From a virus: DNA of 41,693 bases. The stretch is taken from positions 1 through 41,693 of IMG/VR virus record IMGVR_UViG_3300006920_000088. One strand, written 5' to 3'. This document shows, piece by piece, positions 22,039 through 31,033 of this stretch (its first letter is position 1; every line of letters begins with the position of its first letter). The notes under the pieces are model-generated. The model was not told where the DNA came from and did no database searches. It saw only the letters and a list, made by a program, of their open reading frames with translations. Both the position numbers and the translations under genes were made by a program.

Positions 22039-23924
22039 AACTAGTATATGACATTGAATCGAACGGGTTACTTCGAGGCAATAAGAAGAGCGATCCCGTA
22101 GATACGGTTTGGATGGTAGTAGCCAATGATATTGTAACAGATATGGAGTATGTGTTTTGTGATTACACTGAATTGAAAACTAATCACGCCGCAAAACTTA
22201 TAGTGAGACCTTTTCTGGACTTTAAGGTTTTGTTTAATAAGGCAAAAGAGCTAATCGCTCACAACCAGATACAGTATGATTTACCTGTGCTAAAAAAGAT
22301 ATGTAAGTGGATACCAAAGGCAACCACTGTTGTAAGGGACACTTTATTGATGTCTCAAATACTGGATTATAATCGCTTTGATGGAAAGCATAATCTTGCT
22401 GTATGGGGTGAGTACTTAGGAGTTAAAAAACCAGAACATACTGATTGGTTAAACTTTAGTGAAGAAATGGTACATCGTTGTCGTGAAGATGTTCGTATTA
22501 ACGTAAAGGTGTACCGTCTATTAGCAAGAGAGCTAACAGAGGCACTCTCACGCTCTAAGAATCCTGAATACATGAAGAAAAGTCTAAGGGTTGAACATCA
22601 GCTTTCTGAATTCCAAGCACAGTGTGTAGAAGGTGGTTGGCAGTTTGATATGGTGTCTGCTTTGGATTTAGAACAGAAAATGAAAGAGGAACTTGAAAAG
22701 ATTAGAAACACAGTTGAACCTAAGATGAAAGTAAGGGTGAAGATATTAGATGCTGAACCCCGTTTACCCGAGTACCGTAAAGACGGGGCTTACATGGCTC
22801 GTACTATACACCACTTTGAAATAGACCAAGAACTTGGTAAAACCTCTAAACCTCTAGATGGTCCTTATCAGAGAGTTAAATTCTTAGACCCTGATTTAGG
22901 CTCTATGGATTATGTTAAGGAGTACCTGTACAGTATCGGGTGGGAACCACTGGATTGGAACTGGGAACGTGTTGGTCGGGAGTTTAGAAAGAAGTCCCCT
23001 AAGCTCTGTGATGAATCACTAAATGCATTAGGAGAAACTGGAGAGTTAATCAACAGGTTCTATACTACCCGCAGCAGACTAGGTATCATACAAGGCTGGA
23101 TTACTCACACAGACCCTGATGGTCGTCTGAGAGGTGATATGTTTACCATAGCTACCCCTACTGGTCGATCTAGACATAAGATTGTTGTTAATGTACCCTC
23201 ACCAAAAGCTACTTGGGGAACAGAGATGCGCTCTTTGTTTGGTTGTGAGAAGGGCTACAAAGTAGTTGGCTCTGATTCAAGCGGTAACCAGATGAGAGCT
23301 CTATGTCATTACCTTAAAAACGATGAGTTTACGAGAGAAGTAATAGACGGAGATGTACACCAACGTAATGCGGATACTCTTTCACAAGTGTTCCCTTGTA
23401 CTCGTGGTAATGCAAAACCTTTCTTATACGCTTTCTTGTTTGGAGGCGGCTTAGAGAAGCTTGGTTTAATACTTACAGGTAAGCGAGATTCTTCTATAGG
23501 TAAGAAAGCCAAGAAAAGCTTTGTAGACGGTACGCCTGGTTTAAAACGCTTGATTGATCGCTTGATGGAGATTGTTAAGATATCTGAGTCAAGAGAAAGA
23601 AGAGCAAGTATACCTGCCCTTGACGGTAGACGTGTATACCTGGATTCAGGACATAAAGCTTTGAACTACTTGTTGCAGTCTGCTGAAGGTATTACCTGTA
23701 AAGCTGCTGTAGCCTATACGATGGATAAGTTTAAAGAAGAAAACATTGATGCTCGTCCTTTAATCTTTTACCATGATGAGATGCAATGGGCTGTAGCTGA
23801 AAAAGATGCGGAACGCGCTGCTGCTATTATGAAAGAAGCATTTAGAGAGGCTCCTAAATGGTACGGTGTGGTTTGTATGGATGGTGAAAGTATGATAGGT
23901 AACAATTGGTTTGACACTCACTAG
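22035..23924 (+). CDS. Family A DNA polymerase with 3'-5' exonuclease, T7-like
   Basis: A 629-residue replicative polymerase. The N-terminal proofreading domain shows YDIESNG (D6, E8), HNQIQYDLPVL and CREDVRINVKVY. The polymerase domain has TPTGRSRHKIVVNVPSP, motif A VGSDSSGNQMRAL with D414, motif B RGNAKPFLYAFLFGGG and motif C FYHDEMQWAV with H580-D581-E582. All catalytic acids are present. T7 polymerase is about 75 residues longer; the missing length may mean a reduced thioredoxin-binding loop. ATG 22035 is chosen because it overlaps the upstream stop and gives the expected exonuclease start. Confidence 0.96.
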   Translation: MKLVYDIESNGLLRGNKKSDPVDTVWMVVANDIVTDMEYVFCDYTELKTNHAAKLIVRPFLDFKVLFNKAKELIAHNQIQYDLPVLKKICKWIPKATTVVRDTLLMSQILDYNRFDGKHNLAVWGEYLGVKKPEHTDWLNFSEEMVHRCREDVRINVKVYRLLARELTEALSRSKNPEYMKKSLRVEHQLSEFQAQCVEGGWQFDMVSALDLEQKMKEELEKIRNTVEPKMKVRVKILDAEPRLPEYRKDGAYMARTIHHFEIDQELGKTSKPLDGPYQRVKFLDPDLGSMDYVKEYLYSIGWEPLDWNWERVGREFRKKSPKLCDESLNALGETGELINRFYTTRSRLGIIQGWITHTDPDGRLRGDMFTIATPTGRSRHKIVVNVPSPKATWGTEMRSLFGCEKGYKVVGSDSSGNQMRALCHYLKNDEFTREVIDGDVHQRNADTLSQVFPCTRGNAKPFLYAFLFGGGLEKLGLILTGKRDSSIGKKAKKSFVDGTPGLKRLIDRLMEIVKISESRERRASIPALDGRRVYLDSGHKALNYLLQSAEGITCKAAVAYTMDKFKEENIDARPLIFYHDEMQWAVAEKDAERAAAIMKEAFREAPKWYGVVCMDGESMIGNNWFDTH

Positions 23925-23937
23925 AATGGAGAAAATT

Positions 23938-24156
23938 ATGTCTAAAGATATATTGGATGCAAATAAGTTAGTCAACGATTACGTAGAGGCATACAGGCAG
24001 CGTTACGGCCACTCGTCTGGTAACGCCATGGTACTTGGTGCCTTAATGGCACATGTGGGGTTCTATCTAAGTGGAGATACCCCTGTGTACTCTGTAACCA
24101 ACATGGAAAAGAAAATTGAACAGCTACTGATGGAAATAATGACGGGGGACGAATAA
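23938..24156 (+). CDS. Small hypothetical protein, paralogue of its neighbour
   Basis: A 72-residue helical protein with a GGAGAAAA site. Its KLVNDYVEAYRQRYG ... AMVLGALMAHVGFYLSGDTP order aligns with KLIQDYCDAHKKRH ... AMAVLRASLQRHMVYFIEGGNP of the next gene, so the pair looks like an old tandem duplication. Function unknown; the stop and next ATG overlap. Confidence 0.6.
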   Translation: MSKDILDANKLVNDYVEAYRQRYGHSSGNAMVLGALMAHVGFYLSGDTPVYSVTNMEKKIEQLLMEIMTGDE

Positions 24157-24371
24157 TGGAGTGCTCTAGGGCAAGTTCATATAAGTTAATCCAGGATTAT
24201 TGCGATGCGCATAAGAAGAGACATACCACCTCTGCTAAACGTGAGAGAGCTATGGCAGTATTAAGGGCTTCCCTGCAGCGCCATATGGTTTACTTTATAG
24301 AAGGAGGGAACCCTGCTGTTGTCAGAGCAGAGATGAGAGCCACGATTATAACCTTACAGGGGAAAGGCTAA
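24156..24371 (+). CDS. Small hypothetical protein, paralogue of its neighbour
   Basis: A 71-residue basic helical protein translated from a TAATG overlap. It shares residue order with the 72-residue protein upstream but carries many more Lys/Arg (KKRHTTSAKRERAMA). Its own stop overlaps the methyltransferase start. It may form a heteromer with the paralogue. Function unknown. Confidence 0.6.
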   Translation: MECSRASSYKLIQDYCDAHKKRHTTSAKRERAMAVLRASLQRHMVYFIEGGNPAVVRAEMRATIITLQGKG

Positions 24372-24973
24372 TGCCAGACTATAAAACATTTGTAGAGATT
24401 GGTACTTGTGATTTTGACACTTGTGCTGATTTCGCTAATTCGGGAAAATGGAAAGGGGTTATGTGTGAGCCTACCCCTCACCTGATGGAATCTGTTCTAA
24501 CCAGTTTAAAAACGGATTACAACATTCGGACAGAGCAAGTCGCAATAACAGACTACAACGGTTTCATTGATTTTGCTACTACTAAGGAGGCTAATGATGA
24601 TTGGTCTCGCGGAGTAGGAACGGTAGTTAATCCAAACCACACAGGTACTTGTTTGTATACTTTAGGTAATAATGCTAACTTGTTATATAACAAGATACAA
24701 CAAGTACCCTGTATGTCCTTGGACAGCTTAATGAACAAACATTACGCTTTCCTTAATCACGGTAAATTAGACTACCTGAAGATGGACACGGAGGGTCACG
24801 AGTTGACCATACTACAAGCTTACTCTTGGCAAGTTAAACCTACGTTCATTAAAGTAGAACATAAGCACATTGATGACCTCGCGTTGACGGCCTTGCTCGA
24901 AAGACAAGGTTATCGTGTTTACACGGAGAAAGAAGATATATATGCAATATACACAGGGGTACAAAATGCCTAA
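24371..24973 (+). CDS. FkbM-family SAM-dependent methyltransferase-like protein
   Basis: A 200-residue protein. FVEIGTCDFDT (SAM-binding loop I), GVMCEPTPHLME, AITDYNGFIDF and LDYLKMDTEGHELTIL near residues 132-148 are the standard blocks of FkbM-type Rossmann methyltransferases. Characterised members O-methylate sugars or small molecules. In this phage it could cap a glycan, such as one on the modified fibre, but it sits far away in the replication region, so host or metabolite targets are equally possible. Confidence 0.75.
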   Translation: MPDYKTFVEIGTCDFDTCADFANSGKWKGVMCEPTPHLMESVLTSLKTDYNIRTEQVAITDYNGFIDFATTKEANDDWSRGVGTVVNPNHTGTCLYTLGNNANLLYNKIQQVPCMSLDSLMNKHYAFLNHGKLDYLKMDTEGHELTILQAYSWQVKPTFIKVEHKHIDDLALTALLERQGYRVYTEKEDIYAIYTGVQNA

Positions 24974-25568
24974 TTGGTGCGCCAACAAGATAGTCTACGA
25001 CATAACCGATGCCCGTAGTACAGACTTTGCTAAGAAGTTAGTATTGCTTAAGATGGGTATCAAGATAGCAGAGGAGGAGATGGATGATGGTTTCTTTAGT
25101 TATTTAATACCGAAAACCGACCCTTCCAGTTGTAATTCGGAAGAGTGGGGTACTAAGTGGGATATAGCTGTTCCTACCTTTGCTGGTGAAGAGGAAGAAG
25201 GAGTACCTGACACCTTAGAAGAAGAATCTCACGGGGTTTACAGCCATATATTTGACACTGCTTGGGGACCTCCTACTGGGTTTGTAGGGAGGTTGTGTGC
25301 GGCTAACCCTGGTCTTAAAGTAGATATAATGTTCTGCGATAGAGCCCAGGATTTCTTAGGATACCTCACAGTGAAAAACGAAGATTACAATACGGAAAGC
25401 TCAACATTTGAAGAGGTAGCAGGGGAGTACCCTGAGGAAGAATACTTTAAGAATGTGGATCTCTTTGATGAAGCTTGTGACCTGTGGGAAGAGCAAATGG
25501 ATTCTAAAGTAGAAGACTACTTTTTATCATATGGTCTCGACCCTATATATCTTGGCTACGGTAGTTAA
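24966..25568 (+). CDS. Api92/DUF1281-like phage protein with ferredoxin-like domain
   Basis: A 200-residue acidic protein starting MPNWCANKIVYD, with SEEWGTKWDIAV and FDTAWGPPTGFV. The MPNWC.N start plus WGTKWD and WGPP are the hallmark of the Api92/YubB-type family in phages and plasmids. No function is established for the family. ATG 24966 overlaps the methyltransferase end by 8 bp. Confidence 0.72.
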   Translation: MPNWCANKIVYDITDARSTDFAKKLVLLKMGIKIAEEEMDDGFFSYLIPKTDPSSCNSEEWGTKWDIAVPTFAGEEEEGVPDTLEEESHGVYSHIFDTAWGPPTGFVGRLCAANPGLKVDIMFCDRAQDFLGYLTVKNEDYNTESSTFEEVAGEYPEEEYFKNVDLFDEACDLWEEQMDSKVEDYFLSYGLDPIYLGYGS

Positions 25569-25586
25569 TTAAACGGAGAAAATGAA

Positions 25587-25751
25587 ATGAAATTTGTTAC
25601 TAAGAACTACATAGAATTGACAGAATATGAGAAAGCACATTTAGTAGGTGCTGCTGTAGCATTAAAAAATTACGAAATGGATGAAGCGGAGTACCTAGAA
25701 GTTATTATTAGCTTCATGAACAGGGCCATAAACGTTGCATTAGAGGAATAG
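25587..25751 (+). CDS. Short hypothetical protein, 54 residues
   Basis: CGGAGAAAATGAA precedes ATG 25587. The product is mostly helical (EYEKAHLVGAAVALKNYEMDEAEYLEVIISF). It sits between two supported genes with no room for another explanation of the 190-bp gap. Function unknown. Confidence 0.55.
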   Translation: MKFVTKNYIELTEYEKAHLVGAAVALKNYEMDEAEYLEVIISFMNRAINVALEE

Positions 25752-25756
25752 ATAAT

Positions 25757-26506
25757 ATGGCAATAGTTCTATTATTAGATGCTGACCCCCTCATGTTTCG
25801 GGCAGCTTACAACAAAAAATCACTTAAACAAGCCCTTGAAACCTGGGAGGAACGGCTACAGGACATTAAGAACACTACATTCTGTGATGAGATTAAGATA
25901 GCAGTGTACAGCGCAACTAACTACCGCAAGGATTTCTTTGCAGACTATAAAAACACTCCTGGTCGAATTAAAGCTAAGGCAAACAATCCTTTCTTTTTTA
26001 AGCTGAGAGATTTACTAGTAAAGAAGGGCTTAGTGACAGTAGCAGAAGGTATGGAGGCGGATGACCTCGTACGTATTTGGCATGAAGAAGAAGCTGCAAA
26101 AGGTAACATTACAGTTATTGCAACTGTGGATAAAGATTTACAGTGTATTGTCAGTCACCACTATTTAATACACCATGACAAGCTGATTCATGTAGATGAA
26201 GAAACAGCGAATACACATTACTGGACACAGGTACTCACTGGTGACAGCGTAGATAACATAAGAGGTATCAAAGGTATCGGGCCTAAGAAGGCTGCGGGTA
26301 TACTAGAAGGTGCTACCACCCATGAAGAGAGATGCCAGAGAGTAGTAGACAAATACTATGAAGTATACGGAGACACTTGGGAAACAGAGGTTATGCACAA
26401 TGGAGTTTTGATCCACATCCTACGAACGAGAGATGATTGGTTTACTATAGATGGTGCTACCCCTACCCAACTTAAACAGGAAGAGGAAGCGGGTGATGAG
26501 TTCTAA
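25757..26506 (+). CDS. 5'-3' exonuclease (FEN/T7 gp6-like)
   Basis: A 249-residue nuclease. Metal-binding acidic residues appear in family order: LLDADPLMF (D8, D10), GMEADDL (E100, D102, D103), TVDKDLQC (D125, D127) and TGDSVDNIRGIKGIGPKKAA, which joins two acidic ligands to a helix-hairpin-helix DNA-binding motif. It removes RNA primers and degrades DNA during phage replication and recombination. Start ATG 25757 follows AGAGGAATAG. Confidence 0.92.
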   Translation: MAIVLLLDADPLMFRAAYNKKSLKQALETWEERLQDIKNTTFCDEIKIAVYSATNYRKDFFADYKNTPGRIKAKANNPFFFKLRDLLVKKGLVTVAEGMEADDLVRIWHEEEAAKGNITVIATVDKDLQCIVSHHYLIHHDKLIHVDEETANTHYWTQVLTGDSVDNIRGIKGIGPKKAAGILEGATTHEERCQRVVDKYYEVYGDTWETEVMHNGVLIHILRTRDDWFTIDGATPTQLKQEEEAGDEF

Positions 26507-27011
26507 ATTTATAGCGAAAAAGGAACACTTGAAAACTGACTTAGGTCACTGGAAATACAAAGGAGATGACGTTAATCTTGCTGATTGCTTTGGTTTTGTG
26601 TATTTAGTTGTCAATAAAACCCGTAACAAGTTCTACATAGGTAAGAAGCAAGTGTGGTCTTATAAGAAGAACACTCATATTAAAACAGGTAAAGCCCTGT
26701 GGAGAAGTTATGCTACTTCCTCTGTACACGTAAAAGCGGATGCGGTAAAAGGTGATGAGCTAGAGTTCATTATGTTAGGGATGTTTAAAACTCGTGCTTG
26801 GTGTAACTACACTGAAGCATGGCTACAAATGGCTTTGCAATCTATCACAGACCGTGATGGAGACGGGGAGCGTAGGTGGTACAACAACCAAGTAGCTGCT
26901 ATTAGATTCATTCCAAAGTTGGACTTTGAGCAGCACGATACTATGTTAAGTTCCTTTGCTAAAGCGCAAAGATTAATTCGTACTAGGAGAAAAGAAAATG
27001 TTATTACTTAG
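26496..27011 (+). CDS. GIY-YIG-like endonuclease
   Basis: A 171-residue protein. GFVYLVVNKTRNKFYIGKKQ is a variant of the GIY-YIG core (VYL...FYIGKK), followed by LWRSYATSS and a later TEAWLQ glutamate and RWYNNQ, the order seen in phage GIY-YIG nucleases. It may be a free-standing homing endonuclease or serve in DNA processing; no T7 gp3-type endonuclease is recognised in the window. ATG 26496 has AAGAGGAAG and overlaps the exonuclease by 11 bp. Confidence 0.65.
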   Translation: MSSKFIAKKEHLKTDLGHWKYKGDDVNLADCFGFVYLVVNKTRNKFYIGKKQVWSYKKNTHIKTGKALWRSYATSSVHVKADAVKGDELEFIMLGMFKTRAWCNYTEAWLQMALQSITDRDGDGERRWYNNQVAAIRFIPKLDFEQHDTMLSSFAKAQRLIRTRRKENVIT

Positions 27012-27198
27012 ATTAATATTTGTTTTATTTGTATTGGTTGCGATGGGTTACACTGTCATTACAGTGCTAAATAGTCTAATGACAGAAATACCCTTAGACC
27101 CTACTGAAATGTTTCTTGCAGGTGTCGCAACAACTACTTGGATGAGCATGGTACTGCTACCTAAGAGGAAAGTAAACTATGGCAAAACAACGGATTAA
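26998..27198 (+). CDS. Small membrane protein, 66 residues
   Basis: AGGAGAAAAGAAA precedes ATG 26998. There are two hydrophobic segments (LLLRLIFVLFVLVAMGYTVI and MFLAGVATTTWMSMVLL) separated by an acidic loop. It overlaps both neighbours (14 and 20 bp), an arrangement typical of real co-translated phage genes. Function unknown. Confidence 0.55.
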   Translation: MLLLRLIFVLFVLVAMGYTVITVLNSLMTEIPLDPTEMFLAGVATTTWMSMVLLPKRKVNYGKTTD

Positions 27199-28831
27199 GG
27201 CTAATTTCGTAGGGCACCAACCTTGCGAGAAGTGTGGCTCCAGCGATGGCTACGGTGCGTATGATGACGGCTGGGGTAAATGTTTTGTGTGTGAGAAATC
27301 ATACCAATGGGAAAAGAAAGGAGTACAGAGATTGCCAGAGCAGACAGCATTTGTAAAAGACGTGTTTACTAAGACAGTGAACATTGATGCTATTGCGGAT
27401 TACCCGGTTAGGGGATTCAAAGAGCGTAATATACCTAAAGCTATCGCCGACTTCTTCGGTGTGAAAGCAGGACAAGACCAACACGGTAACATTACTGAAC
27501 ACTACTACCCTTATGGTGTAGACAGAACAGTAGGTTATAAAATTCGTAAACTACCTAAAGAATTTCGTTCTATAGGTACCATTGAGGGTCTATTCGGACA
27601 ACAGTTGTTCAACGGTGGTAAGCGATTAATTATAGTAGAAGGAGAGCTTGATGCTCTTTCTGTAGCGTATGCTTACCATCAACGCCATAACGGAAAGATA
27701 TACCCCGTAGTATCTATACCTAGCGCAAGTGGTTTGAAACAACTACTGGAGCAAAGAGACTGGGTACGTAGATTTGACGAAGTAGTGTTGATGCTCGATA
27801 ATGATGAAGCAGGGCAGAAAGCGCAAGCTGAAGCCTGTAAGATTATCGGAGTAGACAAAGCACGTATCGCTAAGCTAAAGACCAAAGATGCTAATGATTC
27901 TCTAATTAAGTATGGACACATGAGTATCATTGAGGCCATCTGGGATGCACAACCGTGGTCTCCTGTGGGTATCTTACAAGGTAATGACCTCTGGGATAAG
28001 TTCTTAGAGAGACAAGCTACTGAGTCGATCCCTTACCCTCTTTGTTTGGCAGGCGTAAATGAAAAAACAAAAGGTATGAGGTTTGGTGAGGTAGACTTAT
28101 TCACCTCTGGCACAGGCTCCGGTAAGTCCACAATAATTAAGGAAATAATACTATCTCTAAAAGAAACAACCGAAGACTCTATTGGTATTATCTCGTTGGA
28201 AGAGAGTCCGGGCGACACGGTGGAGAAGTTCATAGGGATGCACCTGAAGAAGAACTTAACGGACTGCGAAGTTACTCTGGAGGAGGAGAAAGCTGCCTTC
28301 GAGGAAGTGTTTGGGGACAAGAGGGTAAAGCTACTTGACCACCAAGGCTCCGTATCAGATGACTCTTTAATGGATAAAGTAGAGACCTTATGCCTAATGG
28401 GTTGTAAGTACCTGATACTTGACCATTTAACTATTGCGGTATCAGAGTCTGATGCTGGCGACACTAACGCCGCTACCGATAAAGTTATGTCGGATATACT
28501 AAAAACCGCTAAGAAACACAATGTCTGGTTTGGGGTAATCTCGCATTTACGTAAGACAGGGTTACAAGGTAAATCCTTTGAAGAAGGAAAACTACCATCT
28601 ATGGATGATATAAAGGGTTCTGGCTCTATCAAACAAATTAGCTTCCAGATAATTGCATTTGCTAGAAACATGATTGCTACATCATTGATAGAACGCAACA
28701 CGATTAAAGTGAGAGTGTTAAAGTCTCGTTTTACTGGGAGAACAGGCGATGCAGGTGGCGCTTTGTATAATACGGACACAGGCAGATTAGAATACATAAA
28801 TCACGAATTTGATGAAGAACCTCAATTATAA
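27179..28831 (+). CDS. DNA primase/helicase, T7 gp4-like
   Basis: A 550-residue fused enzyme. It has a zinc finger (C16, C19, C35, C38), a TOPRIM primase core with VEGELDAL (E154) and MLDNDEAG (D207, D209), then a RecA-type helicase domain with Walker A GTGSGKST (311-318), ISLEESPGD, the Walker B-type LILDHLT and a later ISHLRKTG. It makes primers and unwinds DNA ahead of the polymerase. Its start overlaps the membrane-protein gene by 20 bp. Confidence 0.96.
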   Translation: MAKQRIKANFVGHQPCEKCGSSDGYGAYDDGWGKCFVCEKSYQWEKKGVQRLPEQTAFVKDVFTKTVNIDAIADYPVRGFKERNIPKAIADFFGVKAGQDQHGNITEHYYPYGVDRTVGYKIRKLPKEFRSIGTIEGLFGQQLFNGGKRLIIVEGELDALSVAYAYHQRHNGKIYPVVSIPSASGLKQLLEQRDWVRRFDEVVLMLDNDEAGQKAQAEACKIIGVDKARIAKLKTKDANDSLIKYGHMSIIEAIWDAQPWSPVGILQGNDLWDKFLERQATESIPYPLCLAGVNEKTKGMRFGEVDLFTSGTGSGKSTIIKEIILSLKETTEDSIGIISLEESPGDTVEKFIGMHLKKNLTDCEVTLEEEKAAFEEVFGDKRVKLLDHQGSVSDDSLMDKVETLCLMGCKYLILDHLTIAVSESDAGDTNAATDKVMSDILKTAKKHNVWFGVISHLRKTGLQGKSFEEGKLPSMDDIKGSGSIKQISFQIIAFARNMIATSLIERNTIKVRVLKSRFTGRTGDAGGALYNTDTGRLEYINHEFDEEPQL

Positions 28832-28841
28832 GGAAGAAACT

Positions 28842-30557
28842 ATGAGTAATGATAACATTGTAAAAGACCTAGGCGCTTTATACGTTGCCTTATGCTACAC
28901 TTATACCACAGTTGACCTTAGAAAAGGGAAATTGCAAGCTGCTTACGACCTTTTGAAGGATCTTTATATGGAGGAAGCTAAGGAAGCTTTCCCTGAAGAA
29001 ATACTAGAACCAATGATGAACTGTGAAATAACTACGGATATGTTATTTGCGTGTTACGATGCGCTAGAAGATAGCCTTAACTATACTGAGTTATCTAAGC
29101 TGGATAAGAAAGCGCATAAAACCGTAAGCTCATTGGTTACGCATGTTCGCGGGTTAGCCCAAGATATGCAAGATGCCGATTTCCTTACATGTAATAGCAA
29201 AGCAACTGGAGCAATTATGCCTACAAATGATGCGACAAAACTAGTACAAGACTTTTTAAACGGTGCTTGGATTAAAAGCTTGATGATACAACGACATGGT
29301 ATGTTACGTAACTCCTCAGGGGGTGTGGCTGAAACTTACGGTATATACAGTAAGCGCAAGAAAAATGCGGAGGCTTGTTTAGAAGATAGTAAGAGCTACT
29401 CCTACATGAATAGAACTAACGCACTGTCTGGTTGGTTTGCTAAAGAACTAGGTAACTACAGCACATACCTCAAAGGCTTGGCAGGTGCAGCGGATAGTGA
29501 GCAGACTGACAACGTGTCTTTTATAGCTGACCTGTTATCAGGTATCGCTTCAGCAGAAGACGCAGCAACCGAGAGAGATTGGGCAGAAGGTAAGGCCGTA
29601 ACGGTAACATTTACAGGTGTAAACCTGCCAGGAGTTGCTCTGCACGTTGAACCTATCCAGTTCTCTGTGACTGAAACTAAGTACATGGCATCTCAGATTG
29701 CAGCACTAAATGAACTTGCTAACAAGGCGGAGGGTATTTGTGTTACACCTGACTCTTTACTATTTGGCAAGGATATAAAGGTGGACATGACTGCTATACA
29801 TGCTAAATTTTCTAATAAGAAAGAGTTTAAACAGTACGATTTGTCTTTAGTTAACATTGACCGCCCTGCTCAAGAACTAGTTGAACAGATCAAAGGTGTG
29901 TTATCTAAGCCAGAAGATGAACGACCTTCTCTAGTAACGGGTTTGTTCTACGGTGTGCCAGGCTCAGGTAAATCTATGTTAGCTGATTACATTGGTGACC
30001 AATTAGGCCGCCCTGTTCTCAAGAAGACCTACGCGGAGCTACAGAGTATGTATGTTGGTGAGGGTGAGAAGCAGCTGTCTGAAGCGTTTGCTGAAGCTGA
30101 AGCGGAAGGAGCTATCTTGTTGATTGATGAGTTAGATTCAATTGCGGGTAATCGTAAGAATGCGGATAAGAACTACCAGAAAACCTTTGTTAATCAACTA
30201 TTAACTGAGTTGGATGAATTTAAAGGTATCTTCCTAGCCACATCAAACTTCATGGATGGTTTGGACCCCGCAGTACTTCGCCGCTTGTTCTTAAAGGTTA
30301 AGTTTGAATTCCTTGAGGAAGATCAAATTGAAACAGCTTTCCAATTATACTTCCCTAAACTGAAGCGTAGTAAGCTAGGTTTCATACCTTACTTGACTCC
30401 TGGCGATTTTCGCGCTGTTAAAGAGGCTGCTCAGTTTGATGTAGCCAAGCTAACGGTAAAGAGAGTACGTGAGTTGTTGAATAGCGAGATAGAGCTTAAG
30501 AAATTAACTCTAGGTGAAGTGATTACAGAAGAGAAGACAGTAGGTTACCACTTGTGA
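28842..30557 (+). CDS. AAA+ ATPase (FtsH/Cdc48-type module) with unknown N-terminal domain
   Basis: A 571-residue protein. The C-terminal 220 residues form a classic-clade AAA+ module: Walker A GVPGSGKS (371-378), the pore-loop-like AELQSMYVGEGE, Walker B ILLIDELDS (D429, E430), sensor LATSN and an arginine-finger region AVLRRLF. The N-terminal 350 residues are not recognised and lack membrane or protease motifs. It probably remodels or unfolds a protein complex. It lies right after the primase-helicase and is coupled to the dCMP deaminase by a GTGA overlap. A partner protease could be the ClpP-like protein at 38870. Confidence 0.85.
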   Translation: MSNDNIVKDLGALYVALCYTYTTVDLRKGKLQAAYDLLKDLYMEEAKEAFPEEILEPMMNCEITTDMLFACYDALEDSLNYTELSKLDKKAHKTVSSLVTHVRGLAQDMQDADFLTCNSKATGAIMPTNDATKLVQDFLNGAWIKSLMIQRHGMLRNSSGGVAETYGIYSKRKKNAEACLEDSKSYSYMNRTNALSGWFAKELGNYSTYLKGLAGAADSEQTDNVSFIADLLSGIASAEDAATERDWAEGKAVTVTFTGVNLPGVALHVEPIQFSVTETKYMASQIAALNELANKAEGICVTPDSLLFGKDIKVDMTAIHAKFSNKKEFKQYDLSLVNIDRPAQELVEQIKGVLSKPEDERPSLVTGLFYGVPGSGKSMLADYIGDQLGRPVLKKTYAELQSMYVGEGEKQLSEAFAEAEAEGAILLIDELDSIAGNRKNADKNYQKTFVNQLLTELDEFKGIFLATSNFMDGLDPAVLRRLFLKVKFEFLEEDQIETAFQLYFPKLKRSKLGFIPYLTPGDFRAVKEAAQFDVAKLTVKRVRELLNSEIELKKLTLGEVITEEKTVGYHL

Positions 30558-31033
30558 TACAGAAGGCAATTGAGTCTGATGGTCCTACTGTAGTATATGT
30601 TGCTTGGGGTGGTAGTGACGAAAAAGAAGTAGCCTTTATGATGGATATTGCGGAACGGTCGGCCCTTGAAAGCCACGATTATAAAACCAAAGTTGGTGCT
30701 GTGATCTCTAAAGACCGTAATATATTATCGTATGGCTACAATGGTACGGCAACGGGTTCAAACAATGATATGCGCTGTAGTAGCGGTCATTGCTTGGACA
30801 CGGTTGTTCATGCCGAACAAAATGCAATTGCTAAATTAGCCAAATCAACTCAGTCAGGGGAAGGAGCAACGGTATACTGTACCTTGTTCCCTTGTATGAG
30901 TTGTGCTTTATCCCTAATACAAGCAGGAATTAAAACTATAGTTTTCAAAAGAGACTACAAGGGTAATAAAGCTACTGAGTTAATTCTCAGCAGTGGAATT
31001 ACTTTATATAAATACTTTGAGGAAAAAGAATGA
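30554..31033 (+). CDS. Deoxycytidylate (dCMP) deaminase
   Basis: A 159-residue zinc deaminase. The site residues are H86-A-E88 and C109...C114-x-x-C117 in CTLFPCMSC; KVGAVISKDRNILSYGYNGT is the family N-terminal signature. It converts dCMP to dUMP for dTTP synthesis. The GTG start at 30554 overlaps the AAA+ gene and adds about 28 residues compared with usual family starts; an internal ATG at 30638 is the alternative. It forms a nucleotide operon with the reductase genes. Confidence 0.92.
   Translation: MIQKAIESDGPTVVYVAWGGSDEKEVAFMMDIAERSALESHDYKTKVGAVISKDRNILSYGYNGTATGSNNDMRCSSGHCLDTVVHAEQNAIAKLAKSTQSGEGATVYCTLFPCMSCALSLIQAGIKTIVFKRDYKGNKATELILSSGITLYKYFEEKE

Noticed and set aside
28033-28797. 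254-codon open frame on the minus strand
   Set aside because: Lies entirely inside the primase-helicase gene, has no recognisable motif, and no minus-strand gene is supported anywhere in the window.
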